Shown here: positions 54,833-64,000 of the stretch, one piece after another | Position numbering within the stretch: the first letter of the stretch is position 1 | Layout: every line of letters begins with the position of its first letter | From: Orientallactaga sibirica | Lineage: Eukaryota > Chordata > Mammalia > Rodentia > Dipodidae | Length of the DNA stretch: 64,000 nt | Assembly: GCA_036365145.1 (NCBI GenBank) | Contig: JAEOAD010000018.1 | Coordinates: 12,630,501 to 12,694,500, forward strand | Direction: 5' to 3' | Program-made: the position numbers and the translations under genes | The notes under the pieces: generated by a model | What the model was told of the DNA's origin: nothing | The model's database searches: none | Seen by the model: only the letters and a program-made list of their open reading frames with translations

Positions 54833-54992
54833 TTACCTTTATTTACTTACTATTGACAACTTCCATAATTATAGACAATACACCATAATAATTCCCTCCC
54901 CCCCCCACTTTCCCCTTCACAACTCCACTCTCCATCATATCTCCTCCCTCTCTCAATCAGTTTCTCTTTTATTTTAATGTCAATCTTTTGGT
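54833..54992 (-). mobile_element. Short L1 3' end, minus orientation
   Basis: TTTATTTACTTACTATTGACAACTTCC, then ACTCCACTCTCCATCATATC and CAGTTTCTCTTTTAT match the first 160 bases of the L1 3' end at 3839. Strongly 5'-truncated. Confidence 0.78.
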
Positions 54993-57110
54993 TCTTAGTT
55001 GTTAGTAGCTAAATCAAGTCTGTCCCCAGCAAAAACAAAACTTCTCTGGAGGTCACACTTAGTTTTCCATCTCTACTTTATGACACAAAGTAGTCATCCC
55101 TAGCTTTTGTTTCACTACTGCAAACCAATCATGACTTCTCTTTGGACCCTAGTTTTTGATAGATCCAAATGAATAAGTACTGTTTATTAAGCAATGATTT
55201 ATTTTCTAAAGTTTTATTACAGACACAGATAAATACTGCCATCTTCGTGAACATGGAAACACATCATTAATAAAAGCCAGTATGAACTGGGTATCAAACA
55301 CCCAGCTCTACACTAAGGGACTTCTATGTATTAACATACTACACCGCAGTCATTCCATAAGACCAAATTGGCATCTTCTTCACTTATAGATGAGAAAAAT
55401 CAAGGCTGAAAGAGCTATGTTCCCAAAGTTACACAGATAGCAAGCAACTAAATCCTAAATCCTGATTCAACCCTAGTGTGCAGAGGCCAAATATTCCATT
55501 GTTATGTTATTATGCAAATACAGTCCTAACAAAAGAAAAACATATTATAGTTTCATGCATCTGTGCTACCTCCTGATGAGTGAACATGGGTGTGAAATTC
55601 TTTGAGGTGCTTAGAATAGTATAGTTTTATGCTCCCATTGCTTCTTCTGATGACCCCAGAAGACCATCCAGGAGGTGGGTTTGAAACAAGTCAAGAAATG
55701 CACTTGTGACACATAGATCCTCTCCTATTAGATAAGGAAATCACCAAGATCCCAGAAAAATTATCATTTCAAAGCCACAAAGATGAATAATTGATTAAGA
55801 ATCATACACAGGAGACCCCAACAATGCAAAAGAAAAGGCTTGAAAAGGAATTATATTTCTTGGGAGACTTCCATGCAATTTGAATTTCAGAACAGAACAA
55901 TAGCTCTGTATCCTGTATATTTCCTGGGTACCTCCCTTGCTGCACATCATACAGGATGGAGCCCAGAAGACCTATAACAAATGTTTCTCAGGACTGCTCT
56001 GTTCTCACAGTCAATCTCCCTTCTTTCACACTGTTACTCTATGCTAGCTTTCCTTCCTGTGCATGAGCCTGCATAAGTGTGAGGATCCCATATATCTCCG
56101 AGGTTCCAGACACTGCAATAATGCCAATAACTTAGTACTTAGAAAAAGGGAAATGAAGTAAGAAATGGAGGGGAAGGGTAGGAGAATACATGTACAGGAA
56201 GCTCAGATGAATAGGACAAATATACAAAAGCACTGCATGAATATACCATACAGAAACAGAATACTAAAAGGTACATAACAGCAGCAGCTCCTCCAGGACT
56301 CACTGAAGATGGAGCAGCAACATTTCTGAGGAAAGAACTCACCCCCCAAAATCCAGGCCTTCCCAACCAGAACACTATTACCAAGTGATCTGTTGCTAAG
56401 GAACTCTGACCTCTGGCAACTCAGCTCCCCCAGTCAGAAGCAGTTCTGCATGTCTCGTGGAGGCCATTGCACTAGGAGCTGGTATACCTCATCAATCTTA
56501 AAGTTATATAATGCACCACATGATTGAAAATATGGAGCAATATTATGTAGTCAAACTTGCACACAGTCATTAATCACCCTCAACCTCTCCAGGCTAATGC
56601 AGACTAGTCCAGTTGTTACACTTTCTGAATTTGGAACTGGGGAATTAAAACAAAGAACAGCTAACCGAAGGTCTCTGGGAGTCACGTTTATGGCTTAAAT
56701 TCTAAGTCTAGAGCTAATCTTGACAACAAATAATAGTATGGGTAGAAGTCAGGGACTGAAGGAGGAAGGAAATAACTACATACTTAAGCATCTTTCTCCA
56801 AACATAATAAGGCTTGCACTGTGGGCTCATGAAAAGGGTTCCTCTCTTTCTGTCAGGTAGATGGTACACACTTCCTTACCATCTCCATAGATAGGTGGGC
56901 TCATGAGACAAATCTGATTTGAGCCCTGCATGTTCTCTTCTCCTGCAGGATAATCACAGGAATCAGAAGCCCTGAGAGGAGATGGAAATGCCATGTCACT
57001 GACCTTTAATTCTGGAGAGGTAACCAAAAGCTCAATTCTTCTATACAACTGAGACTTGGGGTACAAGGAAGTGTTTTATTAATATATCATAACTTAACCT
57101 AATATATGAA
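54993..57110. other. Mostly unannotated DNA with one MIR-like patch
   Basis: Around 55330-55490 the order ATTCCATAAGACC, CACTTATAGATGAGAAAAAT, TTACACAGATAGCAAG suggests a reverse MIR. The rest has no recognised repeat, and its frames (up to 81 codons) lack splice-like context or family features. This is the longest stretch without a repeat call and so the best place to look for a missed exon or enhancer. Confidence 0.45.
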
Positions 57111-57126
57111 ATTAAAAGCAAAGCTT

Positions 57127-57349
57127 GGGCTGGAGAGATGGCTTAGCAGTTAAGGTGCTTGCCTTTGAAGCCTAAGGACCAGGTTTGACTCCCAACAACC
57201 CACATAAGCCAGATGCACATGGTAGTACATGCTTTTTAAGTTTTAAGTTTGCAGTGGCTGGAGGCCCTGGCATGCCTATTCTTATTCTCTTTCTATCTCT
57301 CTCTCTCTCATAAATACATAAAAATAAAATAATGTAATAAAACATCTTT
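57127..57349 (+). mobile_element. tRNA-type SINE
   Basis: GGGCTGGAGAGATGGCTTAGC head, CCAGATGCACATGGTAG, (CT)n and AAATACATAAAAATAAA tail. AAAGCAAAGCTT (57115-57126) recurs as AAAGGCAAAGCTT (57350-57362), the target duplication with one extra base. Confidence 0.94.
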
Positions 57350-57646
57350 AAAGGCAAAGCTTGCCAGAGCCAACTTCTAAAATTTTTATAAAGCAGTTAC
57401 ACACTGCTTGGGATCTAGTCTGAGCTCAATAAATCCTTGAATTCTGTGTGAATGATTTTCTTAACTACTTTTTAGTAACATACTTCATCTCATATGCAAA
57501 ACATATTTCTCACCAATTTGCATCTTCTACATTACTTTGCCCTAATGACTGTCTCCAAGAGTTGTGACTATTCACCAAGAAGATGCCTATAAAATGTTGT
57601 CAACAATATTGGTACATAATGAGCCTTCATTAAAAGTTAGTTAGAG

Positions 57647-57870
57647 GGGGCTGGAGAGATGGCTTAGCAGTTAAGGCATTTGCCTGAAAAGCCAAAGGAT
57701 CCATGTTTGACTCTCCAGGACCCACGTAAGCCAAAGGCACATGGGTGCACATGCATCTGGAGTTCATTTGCAGTGGCTGAGGCCCTAGCATGCCCATTCT
57801 CTCTTTCTCTCTCTCTCATTCTCTCTCTCTGTTTCTCCCTCTTAAATAAATAAATAAATAATATATATAT
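57647..57870 (+). mobile_element. tRNA-type SINE
   Basis: GGGGCTGGAGAGATGGCTTAG head, CCAGGACCCACGTAAGCC, GGAGTTCATTTGCAGTGGC, (CT)n and AAATAAATAAATAA tail. TTAGTTAGAGG before and TTAGCTAGTGG after are the probable target duplication. Confidence 0.93.
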
Positions 57871-59726
57871 TTTTTAATTAGCTAGTGGTAGTGTGTTGTT
57901 GTGCTGTCATCACTGTTTTATTATTCCTCCAAATATCCATACTGTGCTTTAAATGTGATCCATTTCTCTTTCCTCATTCAAAGCCCAGTGGGTCTTTTGG
58001 CAAATTCTGCCTCCTTCATCAATCAGCTCAAGTCTTATTGTAACCAAAATCTGACTATTACCTAATTCAATGGGTCGGATGTTTATTTTAATAAGTGTAA
58101 AGCAGGACACAGTTCTTCTGGCAACATCATTCTGTCCATCATGTGGAAAGTGTACCCCTTTTACTGAACAGTTCCCATCTCTTTATTCCAACTCTTTGGA
58201 TCAATGGATCACAGAAGCCTAACCTTCTTGGACATACATGTGAGTATTAGATCAATCTTGAGATGACATTAGTATCAAAGCCTGATGAATGCAGTGGTTG
58301 GTCTAAGAATTGGTGTCATGACCCATGCTTGACCAAATAAAATTTTTATCAAGCTTTCTAAAATTGTAATTTGAATAAGAGTCTTTTCTTCTTGGCTACA
58401 GCATAAATATGTAAGTCTGAAAGCTATAAACCACTCCTCCCTTTCCTGCTGAGAAGAAGAGATGGTATGGGGACATAGAAGTGACATTCACTAAGAAACC
58501 AAACCCTAAGAAAGTTCTTGACCCCAGTTTTCCCAGATCATATCCATCCTTCCTACATTTACCTAAGAACATAACTTTTTCCATTTACTCAATGTAGCTT
58601 CATGGAATTTCTTCATTTAAAATAAAGAATACTGACTGATAAAAAATAAGCCCCTTGAGGAAAACTCAGTTCAAAAAATGTGGCATATATATGACACACA
58701 CAATGAGCAATTATCATTTTCATTATCAATGGTATAATTTCAAGGACCGAACAGATCAGGCAATATGATAAACATAAAAATTGTTCATAATATTTATCAC
58801 TTTGAAGGCTTTCTCAGTACTCATATTTCAATTTTCAAACTAGATCTTGCAATAAAACCTGTGAGGTAAGTACACAGAGGCTGAACATGGAGAGATGGTC
58901 TATAGCTTCCCTATGAATCTGGTTTAGTATGTTAACAAGCCATAACTCCCAACCACACTTCCCACGTACTCAACACTTCAGATGGTACGTATTCAAACAG
59001 ACTTTGCAATAGAATATCATGCTTCCTTATGTTGGCCATGATAGTTTTTGTCACCTGACAGGCTTAAAGAAGGTAAAATAAACTAGGGTAGATATTCTAA
59101 ATATTGAACAGCCTTATGTTCACAGGTATAGAATCACTGGAACAGACTTTGGCTATCAAAAACCACATTTGAATACAAGACCAGTACAGTATGAGGAAAA
59201 AGCCAGCTCTCAGTTCTAGAGAGATCTTGGGGTTGGAAGTGAAAGAATGCCAGTTGGTTGGTATTATCAAGGGCCTGTAAAGAGACTTCTAGCTGTGCTA
59301 TTGCATACCTACATTCATCCCACTGTCACAGTGAGCAGGGACAGAGGACAGTGAGGTGACTGATACACAGGTCTTTTAAACACTCACATTTTTATAGATT
59401 TCTTAACACTGCTCTATTAGATGTGAAAATTCCTACAAGTAATTTTTTTTAGCTAAGGCTGTCTGCCCCAGGTGTCTGTTCATATTCTTCAGTGTTCCAA
59501 ACACAAAGGCTGTGGACACTGTAATTTCTGTGTTTCTAAGACCCCCAAGTCTAGCATCCCAATGAGCATTTTAGACCAATTCTTTTCTCAGAACTTGAGA
59601 AAATGGACAAGAAGGACAGTGTTTGAGATGTCCTCCGAGGATTGTCTTCATATGTAATTTGCTCTCTGTACCATCTCTCCCCATGACCAAACAGTGAAAC
59701 TCTGATAATGACTCGTCCAGCTTTAA
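57871..59726. other. Unannotated intergenic DNA
   Basis: No gene or clear repeat is seen in about 1.85 kb. TTACTGAACAGTTCCCATC and similar bits may be MIR traces. Frames are at most 74 codons. Confidence 0.5.
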
Positions 59727-59737
59727 GTGGCATGGTG

Positions 59738-59769
<32 letters not shown>

Positions 59770-60284
59770 GTTTTTCTAGGTAGGTTCTCACTCTAGCTCA
59801 GGCTGACCTGGAATTCACTCTGTAGTCTCAGGGTGGCCTCGAACTCATGACGATCCTCCTACCTCTGCCTCCCAAGTGCTGGGATTAAAGGCTTGCACCA
59901 CCACGCATGGCTGGCATGGTGCTTTTGAATTAAAATGTCCCCCCAAAGCTTCACATGATTGCAATTAAGCCTCTTACTTAATCTCCAGATGCTGGGGACT
60001 TTGAGAAATGAAGTCTTGCTGGAGGAGGTATGTCACTGTGTTTAGAGTACTTCTGCCACAGTGGCTACTTCCTTCCTGCTGATGTGGCCATGTGATGCCT
60101 GGCTGTTTGTTCCTACCATGTTTTCCCTATAATGATGAAACTTCCCTTCAAAGCTGTAACCATAAATAAACTCTTTCCTTCCATAAACTGCTTCTGGTCA
60201 GGTGTGTTTTTTTTTGTTGTTGTTGTTGTTTGTTTTTTGTTTTGTTTTGTTTTTTCTCCCAGCAATGAGAAGGTAACAGCTACA
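59727..60284 (+). mobile_element. MaLR-type solo LTR split by a B1
   Basis: The LTR starts before the B1 (GTGGCATGGTGCTTTT) and resumes with GAATTAAAATGTCCCCCCAA. It has AACCATAAATAAACTCTTTCC (poly(A) region) and ends GAGAAGGTAACAGCTAC. It is related to the LTR at 19895. A (GTT)n/(GTTTT)n patch lies at 60206-60253. The 171-codon frame starting at 60132 runs out of this LTR and is not a recognisable protein. Confidence 0.72.
59743..59912 (-). mobile_element. B1-type SINE nested in an LTR
   Basis: About 28 T, GGTAGGTTCTCACTCTAG, CTACCTCTGCCTCCCAAGTG and CACCACCACGCATGGCT, in reverse. GGCATGGTGCTTTT lies on both sides (from 59729 and from 59913), an exact 14-bp target duplication. Confidence 0.95.
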
Positions 60285-60898
60285 AGTGGCTTTCAACCTC
60301 TCCCTTTAATGTTGAGCCCAAGGGTCTTTTCTTTCTTTGTCCAGCACCCCCAGCCCTCTGACACCTGTCCTTCTGGTTCCTCTCTATCATCTCATTGTTC
60401 TGGGATTGTATCCTGCTCCACCACATCCCCTCTGGGCAAGAACAGGTTCTGGCCAGAGAGCATCTCCTCCCAGCCAGAAGAACCAGTGCCTCTGTACTTT
60501 ACAGCTCACTCATTCCGCATAGAAAAGAGCTTGGGAGGGCTTTGCCTTTTGCAAAGAGAATTGCATGGGAGACTTTCTAGTCAATGCTATGCTGGACCAG
60601 GCAATTTTCACTTGAAAGCCCAAATGTCTTTCATTCCCAGTCTTTGAAGATGCCTTGTTTTGTCTCCTTGAAATGCCTTTAAAACAGTCCTGACCAACAC
60701 AACCACTGGCAACACTGAGAGCTCTGTGTGCCTGTGCCATGGACACAAAGTAACCATGGAAGAACAAAATACCATAGGCTGACAGCAAATTAGGGGTAGG
60801 AACAACTAAAGAAAGAAATTGGAAAAAGGCGGAAATATAGTTCTTACAAATTGATACTAAAGGAGACTTAGAGTCATGTAGCCAAGCCACAATAGTCC
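60285..60898. other. Unannotated DNA with overlapping small frames
   Basis: Somewhat more GC-rich and pyrimidine-rich than its surroundings. Several frames of 60-126 codons overlap on both strands, which argues against any single one being coding. No protein family is recognised. Confidence 0.45.
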
Positions 60899-60900
60899 TC

Positions 60901-60940
<40 letters not shown>
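60899..60940. repeat. (GA)n microsatellite
   Basis: About 18 GA units. Confidence 0.97.
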
Positions 60941-60943
<3 letters not shown>

Positions 60944-61149
60944 ATCTTTGTTGTCTCTGCTCCTGCTTAATTCAACTGAGCCAACTGAACAACCCTGTCT
61001 CCCTCCACTGGTCCAGACCCTGGAACATTTCAAAATTCCAGAAATGTCTGAGGTTCTGTTGTAATACAATTATAAAAGTAAAAACAGACATACATCCTGA
61101 GTGTCCAACAGTTGAGTAATTTTTAAAATAACTTTGGCTGATCTTTTAA

Positions 61150-61575
61150 AACTTTGGAGTTTTAAAATCAAAATTAAAATACACATAACATTAAAAAAGA
61201 ACACAAAATGGATTGAGACCTGTGTGTAAAACCTAGAACTATAAAACACTTAGAAGATTACATATGAAGAAAAATTTACAACATTGGATTTCGCAATAAT
61301 ATCTTGGACATGACACCAGAGGTATAGGCAACAAATGTAAAAGTAGATAAATGGGGCTCTTTCAAAGTTTAAAACTTTTGTGCATCAAACACAAAACAGT
61401 AAAGAGTCTATATTGGGAGAAAATATTTGCAAAACATAAATTTGATGAGAGGTTAATGTCTAGAATAGATATGGAACATAAATTGAATAAGAACAAGCAA
61501 GCCAATAGAAGACAGGACAAAGGGGTAGAGAGATGTTTCTCTAGAAATACAACACAGCCCATGAAACATTAATAA
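61150..61575 (+). mobile_element. Old L1 ORF2 3' region
   Basis: GGATTGAGACCTGTGTGTAAAACC, ACATTGGATTTCGCAATAAT, GACATGACACCAGAGG and ATATTTGCAAAACATAAATT follow L1 ORF2 near its C-terminal part. It is older than the L1 that starts just downstream. Confidence 0.75.
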
Positions 61576-61649
61576 TTTGCTATATTCAAAGATAGACAAA
61601 AATGAGATACTGGCTCAACAAAGAAAATAAAAAGAGATACTGGCACAAG

Positions 61650-62300
61650 AGTGATCCCTGTTCCCAGGCTCCTCCCAGTTCCCTGGTCCTGGTAGGACCC
61701 CCTGTAGCTGGCTTGGTGTGGCTTGGACCCTGCAAGCTTACTGGAGAGGCAGGCCCCTTGTTCCACCTTCTTGATTGAAGTGCCCCTGGGTCCCCAATTC
61801 CCAGATACCCTGCACCAGAGTGAGTAGGTCAGATCCCTGTTCCCTGGCTCCTCCCAGTTCCCTGGTCCCAGTAGGTCCCACTGCACCTTGTTGGGGGAGG
61901 CCTGGTCCCTGTGTGGGGACTATGGAAGCATGTCTTTTGTTCTAGTATCCTGACTGGCCACTGAGTACCGACATTCTTATTCACTTGAGTCAGAGGGTGC
62001 ACAGGCCACTGTAGGAGCTGGCCTCTTGCCTCCCATTCTCCAACTTCCTGGAGCCTGGTTCCCCAAACTGTGATCCTCATGTGTTGAAGAGTACATGGCA
62101 ATGGAGTGAGTAGGCCAGAACTCCCAGTTGCCTAAGTACTTTTGATGTAGGTGCAATCTCCACAATCTGTGCATCTGTTGTTATAAACCGATCAAACACC
62201 AGTACACCAATCCAGCTCACATTTAAAACAGAACACCTTCTGAAGATCCTACAGGACAAAAACTTGCTTCCTCTTCATTAGAATAAAGCGTCTCCCCAAG
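61650..62300 (+). promoter_or_regulatory. L1 5' UTR with repeated GC-rich units
   Basis: GATCCCTGTTCCC, a GGCTCCTCCCAG core and TTCCCTGGTCC occur twice, near 61655 and 61830, in units about 175 bp apart. It is longer than the 5' UTR at 7207 (650 against 378 bases), as expected if copies differ in number of promoter units. Confidence 0.68.
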
Positions 62301-63480
62301 ATGGGTAGACCACTATGCAAAAAAGCCAACAAAAGTCATAAAACTGAGAGATCTCCACCAAGGATGCCTAGTCCTACAATGAAAGCTTCAAATGAAATCA
62401 AAGAGAAATCAATAGAAATTCAATCCCAAAATGAAAACACAACAATCAATGAAAATCTGATCAAAAGAATTTCTGAACTAGAAACAAACCATAAAAAAAC
62501 TAACAATTGAATCAATGAAATTGAACAGAATTTCTGCTTAGAGCATTTGGCTTTTGACAGTAGGCTTAACTTGATGGAAGAAAATATTAGAGCATTCAAA
62601 ATAGGTATCAATGAATTGAAAGTGAGACAAGAAATGGAATATCTCAAAAACCGATTGGTTAACCTTAATGAAGACTTGATCAAATGTAAGAATGAATTCC
62701 AGGAAGCATCAAGAAAATCAGAATTAAAACTGAAATCACACCTCAAAAAAGAGATGGACATGATGCAAAATGACCCAACAAAAAACAAATATCAAATAGA
62801 GCTTATAAAAACCATGCTAGAACTCCTCACTAAGAGAGTTACTCATGTGGAAAACAAAACCTCTGACATGGAAGATAAGACAGAAGAAATTGATTGTGAG
62901 GCCAAAAACTTTGCTGAATTCAAAAAATCAAGTGAACAGAAAGAATACAAGGGAACTATGGGAAACCTTAATTCAATGAATCATCTGGATAATGGGTATA
63001 ATAGGAGATAAAATCCAGACCAGAGACATAGAGAACATATTCAACAAAATTATTGATGAAAATTTTCCCAATCTCTCAAAAGAGAGGCTCATCTAGATAC
63101 AAGAAGCCCACAGAACACCAAATGACAGGACCAAAGAAGAAACTCTCCAAGGCACATCATAGTTAAAACTCTTAACAATGAAAACAAAGAGTATTAAAAG
63201 CAGCAAGAGAGAAACAACTCACAACATACAAAGGCAATCCCAGCAAAATTATGTCATATTTCTCAGTGGAAACCCTGAAAGCCAGAATGGCTTCCAATTC
63301 AAACTACTCTACCCAGCAAAATTATCCCTCATAATAGATGGTGAAAGGAAAGCTTTCCATGAAAAAAGTCAACTTGATGATTATATGAACACAAAACCAA
63401 ACCTACACAGAATGCTTCAGGGAATACTGCACACAGAAGAGTCAAACAACCAATCTCAAGAGCCAACAGGAAGAAGATCA
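62301..63480 (+). pseudogene. L1 ORF1 remnant (ORF1p)
   Basis: It begins MGRPLCKKANKSHKTERSPP. The first frame stops at TGA (62508-62510), where the sister copy at 7585 has an Arg codon, and stays in the same frame afterwards (62547-63011: coiled coil with NRLVNLNEDLIKCKNEF and EIDCEAKNFAEF). A shift follows near 62995, and the C-terminal domain (FQFKLLYPAKLSLI) is in 63178-63486. Less decayed than the copy at 7585. Confidence 0.88.
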
Positions 63481-63555
63481 CAATAATGAAAATTAGACCA
63501 GGCTCAAAAACATACAAAACATAAGGAATCACCAAGCCACATAGACCACCTCATC

Positions 63556-64000
63556 ATGACAGGGATTAATTCAAACCTTACAGTAATAACCTTAAATATT
63601 AATGGTCTTAACTTTCCCATCGAAAGACACAAGTTATCAGGATGGACCAAAAAACTGGACCCTTCTATCTGCTGTCTTCAACAAACTCACCTCATCACTA
63701 AAGGTAGACACCTATTCAAGGTGAAAGAATGGAAGATGATATTCCAAGAAAATGGAAATAAAAAACAAGCAGGCATCACTATATTAATATCTGATAAAAT
63801 AGATTTCAAACCAAAAGTAATCAAAAAGGACAAAGAAGACCACTTCTTACTCATCAAGGGAATGATCCAACATGAGAACACCATAATCATGAATCTATAT
63901 GTGCCAAACACAGGTGAATTATAGTTTATAAAACAAAATCTACTTGATAATAAAACAGAAATAAACACCAACACCATCATAGTCGGAGACTTCAATACCC
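63556..64000 (+). pseudogene. L1 ORF2 start, endonuclease domain (partial)
   Basis: It begins MTGINSNLTVITLNINGLNF, with ICCLQQTHL and then KAGITILISDKIDF-type endonuclease sequence. One TAG (63922-63924) interrupts it, but the same frame goes on to GDFNT at the window end, a conserved endonuclease motif. The stop alone makes it non-functional. The rest lies beyond the window. Confidence 0.88.

Larger units (their letters stand above)
61650..64000 (+). mobile_element. L1 with intact 5' end, cut by the window edge
   Basis: 5' UTR (61650-62300), ORF1 (62301 to about 63480) and the start of ORF2 (63556 on) lie in order. The same motifs as in the 7207 L1 occur throughout, so the two belong to one or close subfamilies. 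The 5' boundary is judged from where the 5' UTR repeats begin. The 3' end and target duplication lie outside the window. Confidence 0.9.

Noticed and set aside
60132..60647. 171-codon plus-strand frame
   Set aside because: It begins inside an LTR, crosses a (GTT)n tract, overlaps frames on both strands and has no recognisable domain.

Overview
The window looks like intergenic, repeat-dense nuclear DNA from a rodent, most likely a jerboa (Dipodidae, Jaculus-like). This comes from two abundant SINE families: a B1-type 7SL SINE with a distinctive second half (motif GAGACTACATAG, then CCTACCTCGAAAAACC) and a tRNA-type SINE (GGCTGGAGAGATGGCTTAGC at the head, a (CT)n stretch, then an AAATAAATAAA tail). 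The species is inferred from remembered repeat consensus, not proven. I found no convincing host protein-coding exon, tRNA, rRNA or other cellular RNA gene. The longest open frames all fall inside retroelements.

Layout. 1-7 kb: old B4/B1 SINEs, a MIR, a minus-strand L1 3' end and an older L1 3' end. 7.2-15.9 kb: one full-length but decayed L1, bounded by an 18-bp target-site duplication, with its own nested insertions (a 5'-truncated L1 3' end and three B1s, one of them inside that nested L1). 15.9-22.2 kb: MaLR-type LTRs and SINEs. 22.2-28.65 kb: a complete ERV-L provirus on the minus strand with 5-bp target duplication, two LTRs, a tRNA-Leu-like primer site, gag, protease, RT/RNase H, integrase and a C-terminal dUTPase, and no env. 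It is disabled by several frameshifts. 28.7-34 kb: SINEs, a local 67-bp plus 61-bp duplication, and a tRNA-SINE copy with a strong CTCF-like core. 34.0-35.9 kb: a GC-rich tandem-repeat block with an L1-like 5' head and an ORF1-like start after it, the least explained structure here. 36-43 kb: microsatellites, MIRs and a minus-strand L1 endonuclease fragment. 43.3-53.8 kb: two related minus-strand L1 3' ends flanking three MaLR-type elements, one with both LTRs. 54-61 kb: sparse SINEs, an LTR and long unannotated stretches. 61.65 kb to the end: the 5' half of another full-length-type L1, cut by the window edge.

The coding pieces do not form a cellular pathway. They are remnants of autonomous elements (L1 ORF1p/ORF2p; ERV-L Gag-Pol) and of the SINEs and MaLRs that presumably used those machineries. 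Nested insertions give a relative time order at several loci. Boundaries are by eye. Those supported by target-site duplications or terminal TG...CA are good to the base; others may be off by 5-30 bases.
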